From an uncultured Sphaerochaeta sp. (GTDB lineage: Bacteria > Spirochaetota > Spirochaetia > Sphaerochaetales > Sphaerochaetaceae): a stretch of 64,000 bases of DNA. Position 1 is the stretch's first letter, and each line of letters opens with the position of its first letter. Positions 25,033 to 34,368 of this stretch are shown here, piece after piece. The translations under genes were made by a program, and so were the position numbers. Below the pieces are notes generated by a model that was not told the DNA's origin, searched no databases, and worked only from the letters and a program-made list of their open reading frames with translations. The stretch lies in contig NZ_OY762555.1 in assembly GCF_963666015.1 (NCBI RefSeq), forward strand, positions 1,984,001-2,048,000. The letters run 5' to 3'.

Positions 25033-26640
25033 ATGCCGTATTCAATACTTCTGGTTGATGATGAGTCTGCTGTACGAGAAGGAATTCGCTCCCGAACCCC
25101 ATGGGAGCGGTATAACTTTTCGGTGGTGGGAGAAGCTGGAAATGGAATAGAAGCCCTTGAAATGGTTGAGGACCTTCATCCCGATGTCGTCATCACTGAT
25201 ATCAGAATGCCCTATCTCGACGGTATGGACCTGATCAAGGAAATACGGCTAGCCTATCCTGCAACCACACTTGTGATACTCAGTGGGTATGATGAGTTTA
25301 CCTACGCCCAGCAGGCAATGCACTATGATGTGAGTGAATATGTCCTAAAACCAGTCTCTGTTGATGATCTCTGTGGGCTATTGGAGCGTTTAGGCACTCG
25401 TTTGGATCAAGAAATTAAAAGAACACAGGACCAGAAAAGGCTGAAAGAGGTCTACCAGCAAGCACTCCCCCTCATTAGGGAAAAGTTTCTCCTCTCTCTT
25501 CTCACCACTACCCAAGCCACCAGTGACCAGAATCTGATTTCCAAGGCCAGGGAGTATGGCCTTGACCTGGACAAGGATGAATTCATGGTAGCGCTCATCG
25601 AAAGCGACCACCTCCAGAATGATCCACTCCAGACTTTAGCTATGTTCGAGGTAGTTGATGAAGTATGCAAGAAAGAGGGAGGATCCCTGGTGTTTCAGTA
25701 TGAAAACCAGGTAGCCATAATCTTCAGTGCCAATAGCCACAACCAAGCACACTATGATGCAGTATTCAAGAAACAGACTTACCGAAAAGCTGAACAGGTC
25801 CATGCATATTTGGAAAAATACAACTTCCCTGTTGTTCTTGGAATAGGCAATCAGGTGCATAGACCATCAGCAATCTCCCAATCCTACAGACAGGCCCTCA
25901 GGGCTCTCAACTATAGTTCTTGCTACCCTGAGCAGTCTCTCTTATTTATCAGCGACCTGGAAAGCGAGTCCCCTGAAGAGCAACTCGGGGCCATCCAGGA
26001 GCTACAAGCCAATGTAATACTTTCCGTTAAAACAGGAAACGACCAACAGGTTAGTGAAGCAGTTTCCAGTTTATTTGGAGAGGCCCTCGCTTCCCTTAGT
26101 CTTACCCAGATTCAGGAACTCGTCCTCTCCCTGGCTGTCTCGCTCCAGGACTTGGCTCACAGCTATGGACATACCCTCTTCACCCTCTCAGAGGATGAAG
26201 GAAGGAACCTCTTTGCAGAGCTCGCCTCTCTCACCACCCTGGGAAAAGCACGTAGGTGGTTCACCCATCTCTGTCTGGAGATCAGAATGAAGATAGCCGG
26301 AAAAAGAGAGAACTCACACATACAGTTCATAGGGAAGGCAAAATCTCTCATAACCAAGCACTTCACTGAATCTGGATTCGGCCTTGAGGAAATCTGTGAG
26401 ATGATCGGGGTCAGTCCATCCTACTTTAGTTCCACCTTCAAGAAAGAAGTTGGATTGAGCTTCGTGCAATACCTGACTGCAATGCGCATGGATCGTGCAA
26501 AAGAGTTGTTAGTCAAGACTGAAGGAAAAACCTACGAAGTTGCACAAGCAGTCGGTTATTCTGAACCCAACTATTTCAGTTTCAGTTTCAAGCGGCATGT
26601 TGGGGTATCTCCCAGCCAATACAGACAGGCTAACCGATGA
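25033..26640 (+). CDS. Response regulator, YesN/AraC type
   Basis: About 535 residues. Receiver domain with acidic pair DDES (residues 9-12), phospho-acceptor Asp56 in VITDIRMPYLDG and the Lys in YVLKPVS; a long central linker; and a C-terminal AraC-type double helix-turn-helix (FGLEEICEMIGVSPSYFSSTFKKEVG and TYEVAQAVGYSEPNYFSFSFKRHVGVSPSQYR). Overlaps the kinase gene by 4 nt. Start could be ATG 25024 or 25033; neither has a Shine-Dalgarno sequence. In this family it activates a sugar transporter operon, here plausibly mglBAC. Confidence 0.92.
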   Translation: MPYSILLVDDESAVREGIRSRTPWERYNFSVVGEAGNGIEALEMVEDLHPDVVITDIRMPYLDGMDLIKEIRLAYPATTLVILSGYDEFTYAQQAMHYDVSEYVLKPVSVDDLCGLLERLGTRLDQEIKRTQDQKRLKEVYQQALPLIREKFLLSLLTTTQATSDQNLISKAREYGLDLDKDEFMVALIESDHLQNDPLQTLAMFEVVDEVCKKEGGSLVFQYENQVAIIFSANSHNQAHYDAVFKKQTYRKAEQVHAYLEKYNFPVVLGIGNQVHRPSAISQSYRQALRALNYSSCYPEQSLLFISDLESESPEEQLGAIQELQANVILSVKTGNDQQVSEAVSSLFGEALASLSLTQIQELVLSLAVSLQDLAHSYGHTLFTLSEDEGRNLFAELASLTTLGKARRWFTHLCLEIRMKIAGKRENSHIQFIGKAKSLITKHFTESGFGLEEICEMIGVSPSYFSSTFKKEVGLSFVQYLTAMRMDRAKELLVKTEGKTYEVAQAVGYSEPNYFSFSFKRHVGVSPSQYRQANR

Positions 26641-28403
26641 AAAGAGAGAAGCAACCGTACTCAATCATGACCCTCCTAACCTTTGCTATTGCGGTAGTCT
26701 CCATCTCCTTCACGCTCCTGATCTCTGCAATCCTCTACAGCCAGTTCTCGTCCCAGATAAGGGAAAATGCAACCGTCTCAACAAGAGAGATCGTCCGGCA
26801 GGTAAATGCCAATCTGAGTTATTACACCAATGACATTCTCACCATCGCAACCTATGCCCGAGATCTTGCCAAGCAGACCAATATACTTCCCAGGGAAGAG
26901 ATTGAAAATCGACTACGATCCATCGTTGACAGTCGCCAGGATATTGTCTGCCTTGTGCTCTTCGACCTTGAAGGGGAAACACTGCTCTCCACCAGTGATG
27001 CCCCACGACGGCCAACAGAGGAGATCATAGGCCAGACTTGGTTCACAAGGGCTATCGGAGGAGAAGGAAACTTCTACTTCACCGGCCCTCACGTACAGCA
27101 ACTGTTCACCTCCAGTTATCCATGGGTCATCACCTATAGCCAACAAATCAGCTACACCAACAAACAGGGAGAGCTCAGCCAAGGACTGCTTCTCATCGAC
27201 ATGAACTTCTGGGCGGTAAGTGAGCTTTGCCAAAGTGCAAAACTCGGGTCCAGCGGGTATGTCTACTTCATAGACAATAATGGGAAAATCGTATACCACC
27301 CCTTCCAGCAACTGATCAACTCAGATCTGTTCAACGAAGATCTGGAGTCAGTCCAGGAACACATATTTGGAACCTTCACCAATATATTTGAAGGAAGGGA
27401 ACGCCTGGTCATCATAGATACCGTGAACAACGCTCGATGGAGAATAGTCGGGGTAGCGTACATGGATGAGTTGATGGCAGGGCTCGAGCAGTACACCACC
27501 GTAATGTTCATCATCCTAGCCTTCTGCATCATCACCACCATTCTCATCGCCCGTACTGCTTCTGCCTATATCAGCCGACCGATCAAGGAGCTGGAAAGGT
27601 TGATGAACAGTGTTGAACGCGGCGACTTCTCTTCCCCTCCTACGGTAGGGGGAAACCAGGAGGTTGCAGCGCTCAGCCAGACATTTGCCGTGATGGTGCA
27701 ACGTATCAGGCAACTGATGGATGATATCGTCAAGAGCCAAGAAATGAAACGCAAATTCGAGCTCGATGCACTCCAGGCAAAGATCAATCCACATTTCCTT
27801 TACAATACCCTCGACTCGGTGGTCTGGATGGCTGAACAAAACGATACAAATGGAGTCATTACCATGGTAACTGCACTCGCAAGACTCTTCAGGATATCCA
27901 TCAGCAAGGGAAGGGATATCATCACCCTCGGTGAAGAGCTTGAGCATGTGAGAAACTATCTCATCATCCAACAGATCCGTTATCGAGATAAATTCCAGTT
28001 CTCCATCGATATGGAACCTGGAATTGAGAACCTCCCTACCATCAAGTTGATCATCCAGCCAATCGTGGAGAATGCCATTTATCATGGCATCAAGTACCTG
28101 CAGGAAATGGGATATGTCGATATCAAGGTTTTCAAGAAAAAGCCAGGAGCAGTAATCATTGAAATCAGGGACAACGGAGTTGGTATGGATGAACAGAGAC
28201 TGAATACCATACTCAGCATGTCCAGTCCCTCGCAGAAGAATGGTGCCGGAATTGGAGTAAGAAATGTGCATCAGAGAATCCAACTGTACTATGGGTCGGA
28301 CTATGGTCTGGAAATATCCAGCGAACTGGATGAGGGGACACTGGTAAGGCTGGTCATCCCAGAGCAGGATCCCATACAGCCAATCAAGGTGGTACACCGA
28401 TGA
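26637..28403 (+). CDS. Sensor histidine kinase, YesM type
   Basis: 588 residues. Membrane helix at about 11-33, an extracytoplasmic Cache-like region (about 40-285) containing SGYVYFIDNNGKIVYHP, a second helix at about 288-308, HAMP (about 310-362), then the LytS/YesM-type kinase core with phospho-acceptor His386 in AKINPHFLYNTLD and an ATPase lid with IRDNGVGMD. It overlaps both neighbours by 4 nt, so response regulator, kinase and binding lipoprotein are made together. It is expected to sense a sugar, directly or through the lipoprotein, and phosphorylate the regulator upstream. Confidence 0.93.
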   Translation: MKREKQPYSIMTLLTFAIAVVSISFTLLISAILYSQFSSQIRENATVSTREIVRQVNANLSYYTNDILTIATYARDLAKQTNILPREEIENRLRSIVDSRQDIVCLVLFDLEGETLLSTSDAPRRPTEEIIGQTWFTRAIGGEGNFYFTGPHVQQLFTSSYPWVITYSQQISYTNKQGELSQGLLLIDMNFWAVSELCQSAKLGSSGYVYFIDNNGKIVYHPFQQLINSDLFNEDLESVQEHIFGTFTNIFEGRERLVIIDTVNNARWRIVGVAYMDELMAGLEQYTTVMFIILAFCIITTILIARTASAYISRPIKELERLMNSVERGDFSSPPTVGGNQEVAALSQTFAVMVQRIRQLMDDIVKSQEMKRKFELDALQAKINPHFLYNTLDSVVWMAEQNDTNGVITMVTALARLFRISISKGRDIITLGEELEHVRNYLIIQQIRYRDKFQFSIDMEPGIENLPTIKLIIQPIVENAIYHGIKYLQEMGYVDIKVFKKKPGAVIIEIRDNGVGMDEQRLNTILSMSSPSQKNGAGIGVRNVHQRIQLYYGSDYGLEISSELDEGTLVRLVIPEQDPIQPIKVVHR

Positions 28404-29350
28404 AACGAACAATCCTTCTCCTGTTGATACCCTTGCTCCTGTTCTCAAGCTGTTCAAAGAAACAACAGAACACTGATACACCTTACCGCATTGCAGTAAT
28501 TACCATGATGCAGGGAGGAGAATTCTGGGGAGCGCTGAAGAATGGGGCTCGTAGTGCAAGACTGGCAACAGGGGCGGTACTGGAGTTCTTTGCACCGGTC
28601 AATGAATCAGATTATGCCGGCCAGGTAGCATTTGTAGAGGAAGCAATCGAACAAGGATTCGATGCCATCATCCTCTCACCAAGCCATAATGCACAACTGG
28701 AGCAAGTGGTGAGCAAGGCTCGATCTGCCGGTATCAAGGTAGTGCTGGCAGATACCGGGCTCTTACAGGTAGACCCGGATTTCCTTATCACCGCTGATTA
28801 CCAATTGATCGGAAAGCAAGTGGCTGAACACGCCTTCAGCCACTTCAGGGAAGATGAGCCCATCAACGCCCTGGTCATCGGTTCCTTGCCGAATACCACC
28901 AGCATGAGAGATCTCATCGGTTCCCTTGAATCAGCGTTCCTCCAAAGGAAGAATGCACGCATCAACACGATTGCCTACAGCTTCTCATCAGAGATCCTGG
29001 CACGCGATACTGCTGCAAATGCTATCGAAGCTGATCCCTCGATCAACCTCATATTTGCCTTGGAAGAGTATACCGCACATGGTGTTGCTGCTGCACTCTC
29101 ACCAAAACATGAGATTCACTTTATAGCCTTCGGCAATACCCAACATGAGATACAGCTCCTTGAGGCCGAGGTAATCGATGCTTTGGTTGTCGTAAATTCA
29201 TTCAATCTGGGGTATCGCAGTGTCCTCTCAGCAGTGGAACTCTTGGAGGGCAAAAAGCCAGCACATAAGCTGGTGGATTTCGCACTCGTGACCAAGGAGT
29301 CCATGTTCAGTGAAGAGCACCAGCACCTGCTCTTCCAGACTTTCCAGTAA
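28400..29350 (+). CDS. Sugar-binding lipoprotein of a three-component sensor
   Basis: 316 residues. A lipobox (LLFSSC, Cys18) marks a lipoprotein on the outer face of the cytoplasmic membrane. The body is an RbsB/MglB-like periplasmic-binding fold: PYRIAVITMMQGGEFWGALKNG, GFDAIILSPSHNAQLEQVV, NLIFALEEYTAHGVAAAL. No permease or ATPase is encoded with it; instead its start overlaps the end of the kinase gene by 4 nt. I infer a receptor that presents a sugar to the kinase. The neighbouring convergent mgl operon is a natural target. Confidence 0.85.
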   Translation: MKRTILLLLIPLLLFSSCSKKQQNTDTPYRIAVITMMQGGEFWGALKNGARSARLATGAVLEFFAPVNESDYAGQVAFVEEAIEQGFDAIILSPSHNAQLEQVVSKARSAGIKVVLADTGLLQVDPDFLITADYQLIGKQVAEHAFSHFREDEPINALVIGSLPNTTSMRDLIGSLESAFLQRKNARINTIAYSFSSEILARDTAANAIEADPSINLIFALEEYTAHGVAAALSPKHEIHFIAFGNTQHEIQLLEAEVIDALVVVNSFNLGYRSVLSAVELLEGKKPAHKLVDFALVTKESMFSEEHQHLLFQTFQ

Positions 29351-29377
29351 AAAAAGAGGCAGGTGTTACCCTGCCTC
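29349..29377 (-). terminator. Intrinsic terminator of the mglBAC operon
   Basis: GAGGCAGG (29356-29363) pairs with CCTGCCTC (29370-29377); on the minus strand it is followed by seven T. It ends the mgl transcript within the last bases of the convergent lipoprotein gene. Confidence 0.88.
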
Positions 29378-29397
29378 CGAAAAATACATGCGTTCAA

Positions 29398-30423
29398 CTA
29401 TTTCTTCTGTACATATTTCCTGATATCAAAGGAAACCGCAGATACAATAATGATTCCCTTGATGATATTCTGCCAGTAGGGATTGACCCCAACAAACGTC
29501 AGACCATAGTTAATGAAACTAAAGATAATGACACCGGCAATGACGCCACTGACTGTTCCTACCCCTCCAGTTGTTGATACACCACCAACAACACAACTTG
29601 CGATGGCATCAAGCTCATAGCCATTTCCATAGTTGTTGGTTGCTCCTCCGGTTCTTGCCGCTTCAAGTACACCCGAGAGGGAGATCAGGAAACCACACAA
29701 ACCGAACAACCCAACCAAGGTCTTGGTGATGTTGATACCGGAAACCGCTGCCGCCTCCGGATTTCCTCCTACTGCATAGACATTCTTACCGAAGACTGTC
29801 TTGTTGAGTATGAACCAGACGATAATCGATACAATGGCGGCGAAGACGACAATGACCGGTATAAACCCGATGGACCCAGACCCGAGAAAGGTGAAATCAG
29901 GGCGTAGTCCGCCGATGGGCTGGCTGTTGTTCGGTGGCATATTGAAATAGATTGAGTTGACTCCGTAGATGATCAACATCGACGAGAGCGTGGCAATAAA
30001 GGCAGGTACCTTGAACTTAGCCACAATCATTCCATTCATCATCCCAAAAATTGTCCCAACAATTACGGCCAACAGAATGGGAAGAAGCAAGGGAACCTGA
30101 CCCAATTCAGGATAGAAACGCCTGACGTAATCAGAGGTCTGGAGCATGGAGGCAGATATTACCGCTGCCATACCAACCATACGCCCTCCGCCAAGGTCAA
30201 CGCCACCGGTGAGGATTACGAACATCATGCCGAGGGCCATAATGATCTTGGTCGAGCTCATCATCAGGATATCCCTGAGTACCTGTACTCTGAGAATACG
30301 GGGATTGATGATGGCAATCACAATAACCAATAAAAGCAGGACGAGGAAGATTGCCTTGTCCATCACAAACTCTTTCAAACTCTTTTTACCAAAGAGGAAA
30401 CTACCTATCGCTTGCGTACGCAT
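29398..30423 (-). CDS. mglC: Galactose/methyl-galactoside-type ABC permease
   Basis: 341 residues. ATG 30423 follows GGGGGGTGA; ATG 30447 overlaps the ATPase gene and has no site. About ten membrane helices. The RbsC/MglC motifs GLDLGG-like (LTGGVDLGGGRMVGMAA), VPAFIATLSSMLIIYG and ASCVVGGVSTTGGVGTVSG are intact. It is the single homodimeric permease of the importer, working with the double ATPase and binding protein encoded upstream. Confidence 0.92.
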   Translation of the reverse strand: MRTQAIGSFLFGKKSLKEFVMDKAIFLVLLLLVIVIAIINPRILRVQVLRDILMMSSTKIIMALGMMFVILTGGVDLGGGRMVGMAAVISASMLQTSDYVRRFYPELGQVPLLLPILLAVIVGTIFGMMNGMIVAKFKVPAFIATLSSMLIIYGVNSIYFNMPPNNSQPIGGLRPDFTFLGSGSIGFIPVIVVFAAIVSIIVWFILNKTVFGKNVYAVGGNPEAAAVSGINITKTLVGLFGLCGFLISLSGVLEAARTGGATNNYGNGYELDAIASCVVGGVSTTGGVGTVSGVIAGVIIFSFINYGLTFVGVNPYWQNIIKGIIIVSAVSFDIRKYVQKK

Positions 30424-30436
30424 TTGCTTCACCCCC

Positions 30437-31945
30437 CTACCCGACATACTTTGTCGCCAGTTCCATTACCTGTTCCTGGTTTGTCTCTTTACTGTTCACC
30501 GTACCGGCAACACGCCCCTCACTCATTACCACGACCCGATCGGTCATCCCCAAGAGCTCAGGCATCTCACTGCTGATCATGATCACACCCTTGCCCTGTG
30601 CAGCCAGCTCACGCATGATGACATAGATCTCATACTTGGCTCCTACATCGATTCCCCTGGTAGGCTCATCCAAGATGAGAATATCAGGGACGGTAAGCAA
30701 CCAACGTGCGAAGAGTACCTTCTGCTGGTTTCCTCCACTTAGGCTCTTGATCAAGGTCCTAGCTGAGGGAGTCTTTATATCGAGATCCTTGATGCTTTTC
30801 TTTGTATCTGCGGCCATCTTGGCCGAACTGAGTAATCCGCTCTTGTCCCGATATGCCCTGATATTTGCAATTACCAGGTTATCCTGGACAGACAGGACAG
30901 GAAAAATACCGGTAGCTCGCCTCTCTTCGGTCAACAGTGCCATACCATACTTCTTGGCATCATAGGAACTATTGATTTTTACTTCCTTGCCACGTACATA
31001 AAGAGCTCCTTCATTATGGAGCCTCAGGCCAAAGACTGCCTCCATCACCTCGGTTCTCTGGGCACCAACAAGGCCACCTAGTCCCAAGATTTCTCCCTCA
31101 TGCAGTGTCAGGGATACCTGCTTGAAACTCCTCGGATTGGGGGAGGTATAGTTATCAACGCGGAGCAACTCCTTACCAATCTTGCTTTCTCCGGCCGGGA
31201 ACCGATGCGTAAGGTCACGGCCTACCATCCGTTTGATGATGGTCGCTGTAGTAAGCTCACTTGCTTCCCAAGTTCCTACATAGTGCCCGTCACGCATGAT
31301 TGTCACTTCATCAGAGATCTTGAGAATCTCCTCCATCTTATGGGAAATATAGATGATGGCAACCCCACGTTGACGAAGAGAGCGTATGATGGCAAAAAGA
31401 TGTTCCACCTCATTCTCCGTCAGCGATGAGCTTGGCTCATCCATGATGATAATTTTCGAATCATAGGAGACTGCCTTTGCTATCTCAACACTCTGTGCCT
31501 TGGAGACACTCAAAGTCCGTAGTAAGTCAGTCGGTGTTATGCTGCTAAGATTCAGATCTTTCAGCAATTGATCGGTCCTTTCAAACATTGTCTGGTGGTC
31601 AACCACAGGACTCTTGGATCCCCCAATTCTCGGGAACCTTCCCAACCAGATATTTTCCATCACAGACCGGTAGGGGATGAGATGAAGTTCCTGGTGGATC
31701 ATGGAAATACCCAAGGAAAGTGCTTCCTTTACATTGTTGATTGCAACCGGCTCTCCGTTGAAGCGGATCTCTCCCTCGTCCATGGAATAAAGCCCAAAGA
31801 GGCACTTCATCAACGTGGATTTTCCTGCTCCGTTCTCGCCCATCAGAGCGTGTACCGTCCCAGGTTTTACCTTCAGGGTGACATCGTCCAGAGCCTTGAC
31901 TCCAGGAAACGATTTGGAGACATGGTTCATTTCTAGTACATACAT
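30437..31945 (-). CDS. mglA: Sugar ABC transporter ATP-binding protein, double ATPase
   Basis: 502 residues carrying two ABC domains. First domain has Walker A GENGAGKST, signature LSVSKAQSVEIAKAV and Walker B IIMDEPSSSLTENE; second has signature LSGGNQQKVLFARWL and Walker B LILDEPTRGIDVGAKYE but a degenerate Walker A (GGLVGAQRTE), as normal for the RbsA/MglA family. ATG 31945 with GAGGGATGTC upstream is chosen; an in-frame extension would run through the intergenic hairpins. Powers import by the MglC permease. Confidence 0.94.
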   Translation of the reverse strand: MYVLEMNHVSKSFPGVKALDDVTLKVKPGTVHALMGENGAGKSTLMKCLFGLYSMDEGEIRFNGEPVAINNVKEALSLGISMIHQELHLIPYRSVMENIWLGRFPRIGGSKSPVVDHQTMFERTDQLLKDLNLSSITPTDLLRTLSVSKAQSVEIAKAVSYDSKIIIMDEPSSSLTENEVEHLFAIIRSLRQRGVAIIYISHKMEEILKISDEVTIMRDGHYVGTWEASELTTATIIKRMVGRDLTHRFPAGESKIGKELLRVDNYTSPNPRSFKQVSLTLHEGEILGLGGLVGAQRTEVMEAVFGLRLHNEGALYVRGKEVKINSSYDAKKYGMALLTEERRATGIFPVLSVQDNLVIANIRAYRDKSGLLSSAKMAADTKKSIKDLDIKTPSARTLIKSLSGGNQQKVLFARWLLTVPDILILDEPTRGIDVGAKYEIYVIMRELAAQGKGVIMISSEMPELLGMTDRVVVMSEGRVAGTVNSKETNQEQVMELATKYVG

Positions 31946-31959
31946 GACATCCCTCGCCT

Positions 31960-31977
31960 CCCCGATACGTATCGGGG
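31960..31977 (-). repeat. Perfect 18-bp palindrome before mglA
   Basis: CCCCGATACGTATCGGGG lies between the terminator-like hairpin after mglB and the mglA ribosome binding site. It could be a small RNA hairpin or a DNA operator. Confidence 0.45.
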
Positions 31978-31990
31978 GTGTAGTTTTCTT

Positions 31991-32027
31991 GAAAAAACCC
32001 TCCGGATCACTTCGCAACCCGGAGGGT
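31991..32027 (-). terminator. Attenuator or terminator between mglB and mglA
   Basis: ACCCTCCGG (31997-32005) pairs with CCGGAGGGT (32019-32027) and on the minus strand is followed by TTTTTTC. It sits right after the binding-protein gene and should reduce readthrough into mglA and mglC, giving excess binding protein. Confidence 0.8.
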
Positions 32028-32046
32028 ATGTACTACATCTCAGCAC

Positions 32047-33060
32047 TTACTTGAACTGCTGATAATTTTCCTTGGTAACCATCTGGTAAGGAACCCATAC
32101 ATACTTACCATCGGTAATATCATAGCCGATGGAAGCACTGCTGGGGGTGTTGCCCTTTGCGAGCTCATAGGAAAGAGCAAAGGTAGCACGACCCTGGTTG
32201 ACAGCGTCATTGAGTACGGTACCGAGCAGGGTGCCTTCTTCAAGTGCCTGCAATGCAGGAGCAGTTGCATCAACACCAACGACGGGCATGAACTTGCCAT
32301 CTTTGAAGTAACCAGCAGCCTTGAGGGCTTCGATTGCACCAAGGGCCATGTCGTCATTGTTTGCGAACACTGCCTCAATTGCATCACCCTGGCTGGCGAT
32401 GAAAGCAGCCATCTTTTCCTGGCCCTTTACACGATCCCACATGCCGGTATCTTCAGCAAGTTTCTCAACCTTGATACCTGCATCCTGCAATGCCTTGATT
32501 GAATACTCAGTTCTCAGCTCTGCATCCTGGTGTCCGGGTTCGCCTTTCAGCATTACATACTGCAGGACTCCGTCGCCATTCTTGTCCATCTTGGGATTGG
32601 CTTTCCAGTAATCAACAACCAACTGACCACTCATGGTACCGGACTCTTCTGCGCGGGCTCCCACGTAATAGATCTTGTCCCATTTTGCCATATCTTCAGC
32701 CAAAGGCTCGCGGTTGAAGAATACTACAGGGATGTCAGCCTTCTTGGCCTTGTCGATGATGACTCCAGCAGCGGTGCGGTCAACAGGGTTGATCTGCATT
32801 GCATCCATACCTTTGGTGATGAACAGGTCGACTTTCTCATTCTGAGTAGCCTGGATGTTCATGGAATCAACAACTTCGACCTTTGCATCAGTCTCTGCCG
32901 CTGCAGCGACAATTGCGTTACGAACACCAGTCATAAAGGTGTCGTCAAACTTGTAGATTGCACATCCGATTTCAATGGCTCCAGCCTCTGCCTGTCCTTG
33001 GGCAAAAACGGGAGTTACCAGAGCGAGTGCCAAGCACATGATAGCCGTAAACTTTTTCAT
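32047..33060 (-). CDS. mglB: Galactose/glucose-binding protein
   Basis: 337 residues. Signal peptide MKKFTAIMCLALALVTPVFAQ. The mature protein follows the MglB pattern: IGCAIYKFDDTFMTGVRNAI at the first strand, MNIQATQNEKVDLFITKGMDAMQINPVD, PVVFFNREP, a YVGARAEESG segment and FANNDDMALGAIEAL in the hinge-proximal sugar site. GGAGGGTTCT precedes ATG. It captures galactose, glucose or a methyl-galactoside in the periplasm and may also feed chemoreception, as in other spirochaetes; that last part is inference. Confidence 0.93.
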   Translation of the reverse strand: MKKFTAIMCLALALVTPVFAQGQAEAGAIEIGCAIYKFDDTFMTGVRNAIVAAAAETDAKVEVVDSMNIQATQNEKVDLFITKGMDAMQINPVDRTAAGVIIDKAKKADIPVVFFNREPLAEDMAKWDKIYYVGARAEESGTMSGQLVVDYWKANPKMDKNGDGVLQYVMLKGEPGHQDAELRTEYSIKALQDAGIKVEKLAEDTGMWDRVKGQEKMAAFIASQGDAIEAVFANNDDMALGAIEALKAAGYFKDGKFMPVVGVDATAPALQALEEGTLLGTVLNDAVNQGRATFALSYELAKGNTPSSASIGYDITDGKYVWVPYQMVTKENYQQFK

Positions 33061-33126
33061 AGAACCCTCCTAGTGGATTTTCTCTGTATCCAGTTTCACA
33101 CGGCCTTCGGGAGTCGTACATGCAAA

Positions 33127-33153
33127 TTTTTTTGGTTAATCTTGGTTTTTTTT
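33127..33153. promoter_or_regulatory. Phased T tracts upstream of mglB
   Basis: T7 (33127-33133) and T8 (33146-33153), each followed by GG, are about 19 bp apart, close to two helical turns. This should bend the DNA in the mgl promoter region, but I cannot place a convincing -10/-35 pair. Confidence 0.35.
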
Positions 33154-33237
33154 GGATATCGGCAAATATTTCTTATATACAAGAGTTTTCTATGCCTTCA
33201 CTTGAGAGAAATACACAATTTTTAAAATAATAAAGAG

Positions 33238-34206
33238 TTATACTAGTGACTCAATTGCCTTCACCAGGGAGACAGCTGCACTTTTACCAAGATTTTCACG
33301 TTCAGTAGAGGATCCAGGCCCAGTGCAAGCAGATTCATAGAACCGTGATTGCTTTGGCGTAAAGATCACTTCACCTCCTTCAGGAGGGAAGGCATGCATC
33401 TCAGTCCAGCCGGAGGGATGGATATGTTTATCCAGGTTACACTCCACTAAAAGTGTGAAGGATTCTATCGTAGGATCAGCCTTTGGATGCCAGGGCCTAC
33501 CAAGATACACTGAGTGGTCGGGGACCTCCTCTTTTCTGAGGAACCTACATTGATAAAAACAGAAGCCCAGATGGTCACTAGGGGTTGAGGGAGCGGCAAC
33601 ATACCCCTGCCCATTGGAGAGGATAGTACAATCGGTAAAGAGAGCTAGACCACCACCAAAGATGAAATCGATATTTCCTTCAATCTGACAATGATTGAGT
33701 AGATGCGTACCCTCATCAAGCAGTAAAGTATCCTGGTATCCGAAGAAGGCACAATCCTCCAAGACGGTAGCATCAGCACTTTCAGTGGTTCTGAAAGCAA
33801 CTGCCTGTAATCCCTTCACTTTCCCTGGGTCCTGCTCCACAAGATGACGAAAGGAAGGATAGTCAAAATCATTGGCAAATGTCATGTGTATAGACCGAAA
33901 GTTGGATTCCTTCACTGTGCAGGTTGCAGAAGCAAAGGTTCCCATCATATCTGTCCGCGAAGCATCGCTGAAACTAATTCGAGTCTTATCACACCCAGAA
34001 CCAATAAGGGTCACGTTCTCTCGGTCAATGACTACCTTCTCCCGATAGATTCCCTTCTCTAGGGTGATAATGAGTGGTTTCCCATCATCAGGAAATCGCG
34101 CAAGTGCTTCATTGATGCTGTCTTCTGGGGTGAGGGTAATTCGGTATGCTTCCATAACACTATCATACGATAAAGGACTTGGAGATTTAAGAGAATTATT
34201 TTTCAT
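33238..34206 (-). CDS. Pectinesterase-like (pectin methylesterase) protein
   Basis: 322 residues of the carbohydrate-esterase family 8 right-handed beta-helix. Conserved elements are GIYREKV (PME GxYxE), FFGYQDTLLLD, GNIDFIFGGG containing the catalytic Asp, and VYLGRPWHP with the catalytic Arg. There is no signal peptide from any plausible start (34206 or 34155), so it probably works in the cytoplasm on imported methylated oligogalacturonides or a related ester. It stands between mgl and a small lipoprotein gene. Start choice is uncertain because neither ATG has a ribosome binding site. Confidence 0.88.
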   Translation of the reverse strand: MKNNSLKSPSPLSYDSVMEAYRITLTPEDSINEALARFPDDGKPLIITLEKGIYREKVVIDRENVTLIGSGCDKTRISFSDASRTDMMGTFASATCTVKESNFRSIHMTFANDFDYPSFRHLVEQDPGKVKGLQAVAFRTTESADATVLEDCAFFGYQDTLLLDEGTHLLNHCQIEGNIDFIFGGGLALFTDCTILSNGQGYVAAPSTPSDHLGFCFYQCRFLRKEEVPDHSVYLGRPWHPKADPTIESFTLLVECNLDKHIHPSGWTEMHAFPPEGGEVIFTPKQSRFYESACTGPGSSTERENLGKSAAVSLVKAIESLV

Positions 34207-34213
34207 TTTCAGT

Positions 34214-34219
34214 ATTGTA
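34214..34219 (-). promoter_or_regulatory. -10-like TACAAT, leaderless start candidate (pectinesterase)
   Basis: TACAAT ends 7 nt before ATG 34206 on the minus strand. No Shine-Dalgarno sequence; -35 unclear. Confidence 0.3.
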
Positions 34220-34368
34220 TCTTTATATAATGTATCCGGTCTTCATCATACTCTTACGAGTTAAAACCAGACAATCCAAATATTATGTATAACTCATAGA
34301 GATATTTATAGACTATTCGCGATTTTTAGTCTATATTCTTCTATATTCTATATTTTAAGGAAGGTCTC

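Noticed and set aside
28400..29350. Binding lipoprotein as the substrate-binding subunit of the mgl importer
   Set aside because: The mgl operon has its own MglB; this lipoprotein is translated with the two-component genes on the opposite strand, so a sensory role fits better.
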